From: a bacterium
GTDB lineage: Bacteria > Patescibacteriota > Microgenomatia > UBA1400 > PJMF01
Assembly: GCA_017431585.1 (NCBI GenBank)
Contig: JAFRKU010000037.1
Span: 1 to 5,495 of the forward strand
Direction of reading: 5' to 3'
Length of the DNA: 5,495 nt
Shown: positions 1 through 5,429 of the stretch, one piece after another
Layout: every line of letters begins with the position of its first letter
How positions within the stretch are numbered: the stretch's first letter is position 1
Notes under the pieces: generated by a model
Database searches by the model: none
Told to the model about the DNA's origin: nothing
The model's input: only the letters and a program-made list of their open reading frames with translations
Program-made: the position numbers and the translations under genes

Positions 1-654
1 AACAACAGTGTAGTTACCCCGACTGACGCCCGCCCCGCCCCCGCCCGGCCCGTCGCCACCCCCACACCCACCCCCGTCGCCACGGCCACGCGCCCAGCCG
101 ACGTTTACGAAGATATCCCGGATATCAAAACGGCCTACGACGCCTCCGGCAACGCCTACACCTACGAAGCCACCCGCACCTGGTCGGTCAACGCCGAAAA
201 ATACGGTCTCTCCATGGCTATTCGCTTCGATACCCTCTGGCCCAATGCCATAGCCGGCTGGCGGCGCAACCCACTTTTAGGCAGCGGCTATGCCACATTG
301 ACCAAAGGCGACTCCCTCGAAGTCTTCACCGAAGCCGACAGCACCGATAACAACTACCTGCGCACTCTGGGCGAAACCGGCTTACTCGGTTTACTCTGTT
401 TTTACGGTTGTATCGTCTTTTCGCTCGTCTGGGCCGCCCGTCACGCTCGCCAAGCGGATCCGCTCCTGGCCGCTTACGTTTTGGCTTTTATCGCCAGCAC
501 CATCGGTATTTTGATTAATGCCCTGTACATCGATGTTTTCGCTGCTTCCAAAGTCGCCTTTACCTATTGGATGCTTTACGGAATTTTCTGGGCCGGTCTG
601 CGTCTCAAGCGGCAATTGCCCCGTTGGAGTCAAACGCCCCTGCTCACCAGCTAA
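1..654 (+). CDS. O-antigen ligase/polymerase-like membrane protein (Wzy_C type), 5' end missing
   Basis: This is the C-terminal 217 residues of a polytopic membrane protein. The frame is open from base 1 to the TAA at 652-654, so the ATG at 214 is an internal Met (residue 72 here), not the start. The family transfers or polymerises undecaprenol-linked glycans on the outer face of the inner membrane. Support comes from NPLLGSGYATL (about 90-100) followed by DNNYLRTLGETGLLGLL (about 116-132), the usual motif order of the Wzy_C extracytoplasmic loop just before the last helices. Hydrophobic segments follow at about 127-145, 157-177 and 183-201, with a basic tail (LRLKR) ending the protein. Residues 6-33 are a Pro/Thr/Ala-rich linker, unusual for this loop. 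The next gene starts 3 bases after the stop and is a glycosyltransferase. Ligase and polymerase cannot be told apart from this fragment. Confidence 0.82.
   Translation, partial: NNSVVTPTDARPAPARPVATPTPTPVATATRPADVYEDIPDIKTAYDASGNAYTYEATRTWSVNAEKYGLSMAIRFDTLWPNAIAGWRRNPLLGSGYATLTKGDSLEVFTEADSTDNNYLRTLGETGLLGLLCFYGCIVFSLVWAARHARQADPLLAAYVLAFIASTIGILINALYIDVFAASKVAFTYWMLYGIFWAGLRLKRQLPRWSQTPLLTS
29..75 (-). other. C-rich low-complexity tract; possible G-quadruplex motif on the - strand
   Basis: On the + strand this tract holds C-runs at 29-31, 33-36, 38-42, 44-46, 49-51, 59-63, 67-69 and 71-75. Read on the - strand these are eight runs of three to five G. The five runs between 29 and 51 are separated by only one or two bases, which meets the usual G3-N1-7 quadruplex pattern. 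It encodes the Pro/Thr/Ala-rich linker of the ligase-like protein, so the composition may simply follow from proline (CCN) codons. Folding is an inference; the runs themselves are read directly. Confidence 0.5.
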
Positions 655-657
655 ACC

Positions 658-2277
658 ATGCGAGCCTTTATTCATCGTCATCACCGTTTTATCCTAGTAG
701 CAATTATTATAGGATCATTTATTTTACGACTCTCCCACTTGACCACACCCTTGCTCGATTGGCATTCTTTCCGCCAAGCCGATACCGCCTCCGTCACCCG
801 CGAATTTGTCGCACACGATTTTCCTATCTGGTTGCCGCACTATCACGACCTCTCAGACGGCCAAAGCGGCCTGGATAATCCCGAAGGCTATCGCATGGTT
901 GAGTTCCCGATTGTCAACTATACAGAGGCATTTATTTTGCGACACTGCCCGTGGCTAGACGAGGTCGTTTTCCAGCGCCTCGCCAGCGCCTTCGTCTCCG
1001 TTTGCGGCGTGGGACTGTTGTATTTGCTCATCTTGCAAGTCGCCCAATTACCCCAGAGCCGCCAGTCGCAACCAGTCGTTCTAACTCCCAGTCACTTTTG
1101 CCTGGCGCTCACCGCCGCTGCCCTGACCGGTTTCCTACCGTACGCCATCTATTACGGCCGCACCATCCTGCCCGAGCCCCATCAAATCACCTGGGCTCTA
1201 TCCAGCCTCTATTTTTTCGTCCGTTTCTTGCACCGGCCGCAAGCAGGGGAGGGGATCGCTGCCACCGTCTGTCTGGCCCTAGCCTGTCTTATCAAGCCCA
1301 CCAGTGTCTTTTTTGGCGTCGTTTTCCTGGCTTTAGCGCTTTATCGCTATGGGGCCAAAACATTGATCAAACCGTCTTTTTACGCTATCGCTCTCTCTGG
1401 CCTTGCTCCCATGCTTGCCTGGCGGCAGTGGATCACCCAGTTTCCCGCCGGCATCCCCAGCAGCCAGTGGCTGCTCAATGGCGTCATTTACCAACCCGAT
1501 CCAGTCTGGGGCATTACCAACGAAGTCCACCCCCGTTGGCGCCCGCTCTGGTGGCGCTGGCTTTTTTGGGAACGTCTGGGTAAAATGATTTTAGGCGGCG
1601 CTGGTTTGCTCTTTTTCGCTCTCGGTCTCATCCCCGAAAAAATGCGCTCCTTCAAGCAAAAATTTGCTCTCACTGCCCTCGACTGGCTCACTTACTCCTG
1701 GAGCGTGGGCTGTTTTGCCTACTTGAGCACTTTTGCCACCGGCAACATCCGCCACGATTACTACCAATATTTATGTTTGCCCGCCGTCTGTCTAATCGCC
1801 GCCCGTGGATTGTACAAATTTTTTCAGCTATGTAGCCAATTTATAAGCCATACATCAATCAAAATTAATTCGCATTTTTTAGCAATCATCACCATTGGTC
1901 TCATCTTGCTTCCCAGTGCTTTCTACGCCTGGCGCCTCAATTGGCCCAAGTTTGACATCACAGATCCGCGCCCGGCCGCCATCGGCCAGGTCGCCGCCAA
2001 CCTTTTACCAGACGAAGCACTAGTTATCGCTCACGCTTTTGACGGTGACACCAACTTTTTGTTTCAAACCCACCACCGCGGCTGGCCCACAGGTATCGAG
2101 CTGGAAAAAAAGATTGATCAGGGCGCTCAATATTTCGTCGGCCTCAATGCCGACGAGCTCTACGATCACTTGCTGACCCATTATTTCTTGATGTATCAAG
2201 ATGATTCCGGTTATATTTTTGACTTACAGCAGACAAACGAAAGTGGTATAATAGCACCAGAGGAAAACACGCCATGA
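658..2277 (+). CDS. Membrane glycosyltransferase, GT-C fold (GT39/PMT-ArnT-like)
   Basis: This is a 539-residue multi-pass membrane protein resembling bacterial PMT_2/ArnT-type transferases, which move a sugar from a polyprenyl-phosphate donor to a glycan, lipid or protein on the outer face of the membrane. After a first helix at about 11-24 comes WHSFRQADTA (35-44), the family's acidic first-loop signature. VEFPIVNY (81-88), GRTILPEP (167-174) and RHDYYQYLCLP (365-375) are also characteristic. Further hydrophobic stretches lie at about 110-128, 146-164, 203-229, 306-325, 369-385 and 404-424, with a soluble C-terminal part of about 115 residues. The ATG follows the previous stop by 3 bases with no visible Shine-Dalgarno sequence, so initiation is probably coupled to the upstream gene. 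The stop overlaps the next start (ATGA). The family call is firm; donor and acceptor are unknown. Confidence 0.85.
   Translation: MRAFIHRHHRFILVAIIIGSFILRLSHLTTPLLDWHSFRQADTASVTREFVAHDFPIWLPHYHDLSDGQSGLDNPEGYRMVEFPIVNYTEAFILRHCPWLDEVVFQRLASAFVSVCGVGLLYLLILQVAQLPQSRQSQPVVLTPSHFCLALTAAALTGFLPYAIYYGRTILPEPHQITWALSSLYFFVRFLHRPQAGEGIAATVCLALACLIKPTSVFFGVVFLALALYRYGAKTLIKPSFYAIALSGLAPMLAWRQWITQFPAGIPSSQWLLNGVIYQPDPVWGITNEVHPRWRPLWWRWLFWERLGKMILGGAGLLFFALGLIPEKMRSFKQKFALTALDWLTYSWSVGCFAYLSTFATGNIRHDYYQYLCLPAVCLIAARGLYKFFQLCSQFISHTSIKINSHFLAIITIGLILLPSAFYAWRLNWPKFDITDPRPAAIGQVAANLLPDEALVIAHAFDGDTNFLFQTHHRGWPTGIELEKKIDQGAQYFVGLNADELYDHLLTHYFLMYQDDSGYIFDLQQTNESGIIAPEENTP
2223..2252 (+). promoter_or_regulatory. 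Candidate internal promoter with extended -10 before the GT4 gene
   Basis: A perfect extended -10, TGGTATAAT, lies at 2244-2252, with a 4-of-6 match to the -35 hexamer (CTTACA, 2223-2228) at an 18-base spacing. Transcription would begin near 2259, leaving a short leader that contains AGAGGA (2259-2264), the ribosome binding site nine bases before the GT4 start. It lies inside the last codons of the GT-C gene, where two consecutive ATA codons occur although ATC and ATT are the usual Ile codons there. Activity is inferred from sequence only. Confidence 0.5.
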
Positions 2278-3476
2278 AAATTTTGATGCTCACACCCTAC
2301 TTACCGTATCCACTCCTGTCCGGCGGGCAAATTCGCACCTATAACTTGCTCAAAAAAATGGCCGCCCAGCACGAAATCACCCTTTTTGCCTTGATTAAAA
2401 ACGAAGAAGAGACCCAATACATCGCCGAACTAGAAAAATATTGTCACAAAGTGCGAGTTTTTAAGCGATCCAGCAAGCCTTTTACCCTGCGCAATATTTT
2501 CAAAACCGCCTTTTCGAGCTATCCGTTTTTGGTCATCAGAAACCATGTCGCCAGCGTCATCGGCGCCGTCCAGCAAGAACTCGCCACCCAGCACTACGAC
2601 CTCATCCACGCCGAAACTTTTTACATGATGCCCCACATCCCGCCTTGTGACGTGCCGGTTATGCTTGTCGAGCAGACCATCGAGTACCTCGGCTACGAAA
2701 GCTTCGCCGCCAGCACCCGTCACCAGTGGTTGCGCCCACTTTTGAACATCGATATCAACAAAATCAAATATTGGGAAAAATACTACTGGCGCAATTGCAA
2801 CACCCTGGTCACCATGTCGGACAATGACAAGGACTTCATCGCCGCCCAAATTGGCGATCAAACGGACAAAATTCATGTGGTGGCCAATGGTGTGGATACC
2901 GAGTGGTTCGCCCACGCCCCCTTCGCCAAAAAGTCCGAGCCCACGCTCCTGTCGGTGGGCACTTTCAAGTGGTTGCCCAATATCGAGGCCGTCCGATTTC
3001 TCATTCATCAAGTCTGGCCGCTGATTCGCGCCCGGCGTCCCGACGCCAAACTCTGGATCGTGGGCAACGCCCCCACCCAAGAAGTCCTCCACGATGCCCA
3101 AAAAGACCCCCAAATCGAAGTTTCCGGCCGAATTGAGGACATTCGCGAAGCCTTCGCCGGCGCTCACATTTTGCTCGCCCCCGTTTTTTCCGGCAAAGGC
3201 ACCCGCTACAAAATTTTGGAGGCCATGGCCTCCGGCACGCCCATTATTGCCACCTCCACCGCCGTAGAAGGCCTAGGTGTCCGCGATCGCCATGAAGTAA
3301 TTATTGCCGATACAGCCGACAAAATGGCCGAAGAAGCGCTCCAACTTCTCCAGGACGCCCCCCTGCAAGCCACCCTGTCTCAAAACGGTCGCCAATTCGT
3401 CCGCCGCAACTACGATTGGGAATTTATCGCCGGGCAACTGGACGAAATTTACCGCCACGTGGGAGAAAACAAATGA
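2274..3476 (+). CDS. GT4-family (GT-B fold) glycosyltransferase
   Basis: This is a 400-residue soluble or membrane-associated glycosyltransferase, expected to use a nucleotide sugar in the cytoplasm. The N-terminal domain opens with MKILMLTPYLPYP and GGQIR (17-21), the glycine-rich acceptor-side loop typical of GT4 enzymes. The C-terminal Rossmann domain starts near 224 with LLSVGTFKWLPN, preceded by NGVD (205-208). GRIEDI (285-290) and GKGTRYKILEAMASGTPII (307-325) form the donor-binding region, ending in AVEGL (330-334). In the E-x7-E motif only the second Glu (E316) is present; K308 stands in the first position. The same GGTR-K-LEAM arrangement is familiar from GT4 members related to PEP-CTERM/EPS sugar transferases. 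The start has AGAGGA (2259-2264) nine bases upstream and overlaps the preceding gene by 4 bases. Length is normal and the gene is intact. The sugar cannot be predicted. Confidence 0.92.
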   Translation: MKILMLTPYLPYPLLSGGQIRTYNLLKKMAAQHEITLFALIKNEEETQYIAELEKYCHKVRVFKRSSKPFTLRNIFKTAFSSYPFLVIRNHVASVIGAVQQELATQHYDLIHAETFYMMPHIPPCDVPVMLVEQTIEYLGYESFAASTRHQWLRPLLNIDINKIKYWEKYYWRNCNTLVTMSDNDKDFIAAQIGDQTDKIHVVANGVDTEWFAHAPFAKKSEPTLLSVGTFKWLPNIEAVRFLIHQVWPLIRARRPDAKLWIVGNAPTQEVLHDAQKDPQIEVSGRIEDIREAFAGAHILLAPVFSGKGTRYKILEAMASGTPIIATSTAVEGLGVRDRHEVIIADTADKMAEEALQLLQDAPLQATLSQNGRQFVRRNYDWEFIAGQLDEIYRHVGENK

Positions 3477-4342
3477 CCAGCCGGAGTCTCACTATCATCA
3501 TCGTCAGTTACAACGGCGAGTTTTGGCTAAAAAAAACACTCCAAACTCTCGACGAATTCTATCGGCAAAAAACCGCTACCCAGGTTAAAACCGTTGTCGT
3601 GGACAATGGCAGTAGCGACGACATCACCGGTATGATCAAAAACGACTTCCCCTGGGTCCACTTACTCGCCAGCCCCACCAATCTCGGCTTCGCCGGCGCC
3701 AACAATTTAGCGCTATTCGAGTGCGACTCTGATTTCGTCATGCTCCTCAATCCCGATACCCAACTAGACGAGCGCAGCCGCCTGGATCACTTGCTTGATC
3801 AACTCGAGTCGCACCCCGAGTGGGGCATGATCGGGCCCCGCCTGGTCATGACCGATGGCCAGCTGGATCCGGCTTGCCACCGCGGCGAACCCACTCTTTG
3901 GGCCAGCTTTTGCTACTTTGCCCGTCTGGAAAAACTCTTCCCCCGCCTCAAATTTTTCGCCGGCTACCACCGCCACGATTTGGACCTAACCACTTGCCAC
4001 CCGGTGGACGCCATCTCAGGCGCTGCCACCATCGTCAGCCGCACTGCTCTGACGGACGTCGGCCCCCTGGACGCCAACTTTTTCCTCTACGGCGAAGACC
4101 TGGATTGGTGCCGCCGTTTCCGCGAGGCCGGCTACCAGGTGGTCTATGACCCCGCCGTCACCATCATCCACCACAAACACAAAACCGGCATCGCCAACAA
4201 AGACGCCGCTATCTCTGGCCAATCCAAGATTTATTTTTACGACACCATGTTACAATATTTCGATAAATACCAAGCGGAACATTATCCGCGTTTCATCCGT
4301 ACCCTGCTTTCTTGGGTCATTTTGTGGAAAAAAGTTACTTGA
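3473..4342 (+). CDS. GT2-family (GT-A fold) glycosyltransferase, rhamnosyltransferase-like
   Basis: This is a 289-residue inverting glycosyltransferase of the WbbL/rhamnosyltransferase-like GT2 group, acting on a nucleotide sugar in the cytoplasm. It shows VSYN (11-14), VVDNGSSD (42-49), NLGFAGANN (70-78), NPDT (93-96, in the place of the metal-binding DxD), ISGAA (181-185), FLYGEDLDWCRR (204-215, supplying the likely catalytic Asp/Glu) and IIHHKH (231-236). A hydrophobic, basic C-terminus (about 275-287) probably anchors it to the membrane. I chose the ATG at 3473 because GGGAGA (3461-3466) lies six bases upstream and it forms an ATGA overlap with the GT4 stop. The upstream ATG at 3416 would add 19 residues lying wholly inside the GT4 gene and has no such site. 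The gene is intact and of normal length. Rhamnose specificity is only a family tendency. Confidence 0.93.
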   Translation: MTSRSLTIIIVSYNGEFWLKKTLQTLDEFYRQKTATQVKTVVVDNGSSDDITGMIKNDFPWVHLLASPTNLGFAGANNLALFECDSDFVMLLNPDTQLDERSRLDHLLDQLESHPEWGMIGPRLVMTDGQLDPACHRGEPTLWASFCYFARLEKLFPRLKFFAGYHRHDLDLTTCHPVDAISGAATIVSRTALTDVGPLDANFFLYGEDLDWCRRFREAGYQVVYDPAVTIIHHKHKTGIANKDAAISGQSKIYFYDTMLQYFDKYQAEHYPRFIRTLLSWVILWKKVT

Positions 4343-4367
4343 CAGCATGGCAGTGTCGCAAAATAAT
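4339..4367 (+). promoter_or_regulatory. Candidate distal promoter (P1) for the membrane-protein gene
   Basis: A perfect -35 hexamer TTGACA (4339-4344) is followed after 17 bases by AATAAT (4362-4367), a 5-of-6 match to TATAAT. The -35 overlaps the TGA stop of the GT2 gene (4340-4342). A transcript would start near 4374 and carry a leader of about 150 bases before the TTG start at 4528. The first repeat copy (4352-4370) covers its spacer and -10 box. This is inferred from consensus matching. Confidence 0.5.
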
Positions 4368-4370
4368 TGC
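4352..4370 (+). repeat. Imperfect repeat, copy 1 (AGTGTCGCA-AT-rich-TTGC); possible operator
   Basis: AGTGTCGCAAAATAATTGC matches a second copy 66 bases downstream: nine identical bases (AGTGTCGCA) followed by a similar AT-rich part ending in TTGC or TTTTGC. The half from 4358 has weak dyad symmetry (GCAA...TTGC). It covers the spacer and -10 box of P1, so a bound protein would block that promoter. The repeat is seen directly; the operator role is inferred. Confidence 0.45.
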
Positions 4371-4389
4371 TCAATTTTTGCCAATTTTG

Positions 4390-4403
4390 CTTGATAAATC
4401 AAG
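4390..4403. repeat. Perfect 14-base palindromic element between the two promoters
   Basis: CTTGAT-AA-ATCAAG is a perfect 6-base inverted repeat with a 2-base centre, followed by TTTT (4404-4407). In RNA it would be a weak 5-base-pair hairpin, too weak for a convincing terminator of the glycosyltransferase operon. A transcription-factor site in double-stranded DNA is an alternative. No better terminator is visible after the GT2 stop. Confidence 0.35.
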
Positions 4404-4417
4404 TTTTCGCTCCGCAG

Positions 4418-4437
4418 AGTGTCGCACAATATTTTGC
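4418..4437 (+). repeat. Imperfect repeat, copy 2; possible operator
   Basis: AGTGTCGCACAATATTTTGC is the second copy of the element at 4352-4370. Its right part, GCACAATATTTTGC (4424-4437), is a 14-base palindrome with one mismatched pair. It ends three bases before the -35 box of P2, where an activator or repressor could act. The related words CAATTTTTGC (4372-4381) and CAATTTTGC (4382-4390) lie between the two copies. Confidence 0.45.
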
Positions 4438-4440
4438 CGC

Positions 4441-4469
4441 TTGCAATTTGTGAACTAGTTTGATATAAT
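4441..4469 (+). promoter_or_regulatory. Candidate proximal promoter (P2) with extended -10
   Basis: A perfect extended -10, TGATATAAT, occupies 4461-4469. A 4-of-6 -35 hexamer, TTGCAA (4441-4446), lies 17 bases before the TATAAT. The predicted start near 4476 gives a leader of about 50 bases. It shares the extended -10 form of the internal promoter at 2244-2252, which suggests this is the usual housekeeping promoter type of the organism. Confidence 0.6.
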
Positions 4470-4483
4470 ATGACTATCATCAT

Positions 4484-4498
4484 GCTGCTTTAGGCAGC
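4484..4498 (+). other. Short leader hairpin
   Basis: GCTGC (4484-4488) and GCAGC (4494-4498) form a 5-base-pair stem with the loop TTTAG, placed close to the predicted 5' end of the P2 transcript. It is not followed by a strong U-tract, so it is more likely to stabilise or shape the leader than to terminate transcription. Confidence 0.3.
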
Positions 4499-4511
4499 GA
4501 TCTTTAATATC

Positions 4512-4517
4512 GAGGAG
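4512..4517 (+). promoter_or_regulatory. Ribosome binding site that fixes a TTG start
   Basis: GAGGAG, a strong Shine-Dalgarno match, lies ten bases before the TTG at 4528. No ATG or GTG in this frame is as well placed, so this site decides the start of the membrane-protein gene. Confidence 0.75.
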
Positions 4518-4527
4518 CTGAACGAAA

Positions 4528-5073
4528 TTGTTCACAAATTGGAGAGAAAATCGTTTGTCGCGGTTGTTGGTAGTCGGTTTCGGAGCGGTCAGCGTTGGTT
4601 TTGCCCTGGCTATCGTGGCCTTCGTCGGGTCATACCTGTTTAAAATCTGGCTGGGACTGGCCATCGTGTGCGGTTTGTGGGGCACCTATTGCAAGTTCGC
4701 CCAGCGCGAGCAAATTGGTCACGCCCAGCAAGCTTTCGCCTACGGACTGATTTATCTGGTGGCTGCCGGTGTTTCTTGGCTAGTGCGCAACACCAGCGCG
4801 CCAGTGATTGTTTTTGCCCTGTTTTTGCTGCTGATCGGTGATTTGCCTACCTGGCGCAAATTCAGGCAGCAGGAAGACCAAGTCAAAACCTGGGCCAGTT
4901 ACGCCATGGAGGGCGTGTTGCTGGCCATCGGCGGTGCAGGCGCATACCTGGGTTTGGAATTCTGCCGCCAGGCACCCGGCTGGGTCAATTTGATTGCCAC
5001 CCTGGCCATCATTGTCGCCTTGAGCATTTACGGCGACAAAACGCCAGCAGAAAAAGCGCCCAGTAAGCAATGA
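4528..5073 (+). CDS. Six-helix membrane protein of unknown function, TTG start
   Basis: This is a 181-residue protein that I do not recognise. Six hydrophobic segments are visible at about 12-34, 36-54, 69-86, 90-106, 123-144 and 151-168. The basic N-terminus (R6, R9, R12) and the Lys/Arg/Gln-rich loop at 108-120 (TWRKFRQQEDQVK) place both ends in the cytoplasm, and the tail is short and charged (GDKTPAEKAPSKQ). No catalytic motif stands out. The TTG start is chosen because GAGGAG lies ten bases upstream. The gene has its own promoters and ends just before a strong terminator, so it is probably monocistronic and separate from the glycosyltransferase operon. Its coding strand is mildly G-richer than C, unlike the strongly C-rich upstream genes. 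It could be a small transporter-like or envelope protein, but nothing in the sequence proves that. Confidence 0.75.
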   Translation: MFTNWRENRLSRLLVVGFGAVSVGFALAIVAFVGSYLFKIWLGLAIVCGLWGTYCKFAQREQIGHAQQAFAYGLIYLVAAGVSWLVRNTSAPVIVFALFLLLIGDLPTWRKFRQQEDQVKTWASYAMEGVLLAIGGAGAYLGLEFCRQAPGWVNLIATLAIIVALSIYGDKTPAEKAPSKQ

Positions 5074-5079
5074 TGATGT

Positions 5080-5123
5080 GGGACTTTTGGGGCCTCCCGG
5101 CCCCAAAAGTCCCGTTTTTCTTT
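5080..5123 (+). terminator. Intrinsic (Rho-independent) terminator
   Basis: A perfect 15-base inverted repeat, GGGACTTTTGGGGCC (5080-5094) and GGCCCCAAAAGTCCC (5099-5113), encloses the tetraloop TCCC and is followed by GTTTTTCTTT. It begins six bases after the TGA of the membrane-protein gene. Only the + strand has the T-tract, so it terminates that gene efficiently and is not a typical bidirectional terminator for the convergent - strand gene. Confidence 0.93.
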
Positions 5124-5129
5124 AACTCC

Positions 5130-5429
5130 TCAAATCGCGGGCGGACAATCGTCGCCATCATTGCGCTGATACACCCGCATTCCCTGGTGCGTTCGCTCAT
5201 CAAAGCGCATCGACTGACCATCGATGTAAAATTCGCATCGCCAGCCGAAACATTTGGCTAACCGTTGCGGGACGCTCACCGTTTTGGGGATCAGATAAAA
5301 ACTATCCTCGCCCCAAGGCGAAGTCAGCTGGTAATCCAGCCGCAAGCACCCCCGATGCCACGACACCTGATAGTCAGCAATCGCGCCGATGGGACTTTCA
5401 TCTGGAAACAAGCACCGCTCCCGACACAT
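5130..5429 (-). CDS. Small protein of unknown function, convergent; start uncertain
   Basis: This is a 99-residue frame from the ATG at 5429-5427 to the TGA at 5132-5130. I do not recognise the product. From about residue 8 it reads as a plausible soluble protein with no membrane segment, rich in aromatic and charged residues, with Cys at 2, 6, 28, 60, 65 and 95 and a polar, acidic end (RNDGDDCPPAI). The ATG has no visible Shine-Dalgarno site. A TTG at 5411-5409 (Leu 7) has GGGAG (5422-5418) six bases upstream and may be the true start, giving 93 residues. The frame stays open to the window edge, but its upstream part is a Pro/Arg/Ser-rich, unprotein-like string, while the overlapping frame there looks coding. 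It may therefore be the C-terminal part of a frameshifted longer gene. It converges on the membrane-protein gene across the terminator. Confidence 0.5.
   Translation of the reverse strand: MCRERCLFPDESPIGAIADYQVSWHRGCLRLDYQLTSPWGEDSFYLIPKTVSVPQRLAKCFGWRCEFYIDGQSMRFDERTHQGMRVYQRNDGDDCPPAI

Noticed and set aside
214..216. ATG at 214 as the start of the ligase-like gene
   Set aside because: The frame is open to base 1 and already protein-like upstream (DVYEDIPDIKTAYD, TWSVNAEKYGLS), and the family needs many more N-terminal helices.
951..1583. A 210-codon + strand frame inside the GT-C gene
   Set aside because: Arg/Pro/Ser-rich out-of-frame shadow of the GT-C gene, which carries the recognisable motifs.
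2430..3167. A 245-codon open frame on the - strand opposite the GT4 gene
   Set aside because: It lies wholly antisense to a gene with clear GT4 motifs; its Gly/Val/Asp-rich product is what C-biased sense codons give in reverse. No ribosome site or family motif.
3416..3475. Longer start for the GT2 gene at ATG 3416
   Set aside because: The extra 19 residues lie entirely in the GT4 coding end and are Arg/Pro-rich, while the ATG at 3473 has GGGAGA six bases upstream and matches the start of the conserved fold.
4390..4407. Palindrome plus TTTT as the terminator of the glycosyltransferase operon
   Set aside because: The stem is only five or six AT-rich pairs with a four-base T-run; too weak to call a terminator with confidence, so it is listed only as a palindrome.
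4250..4483. - strand frame of 77 codons across the intergenic region
   Set aside because: It overlaps the GT2 end and both promoters, with no ribosome site and no conserved motif.
5391..5398. GGGACTTT matching the left arm of the terminator stem
   Set aside because: An eight-base match inside a coding region is expected by chance and has no pairing or spacing that suggests a function.
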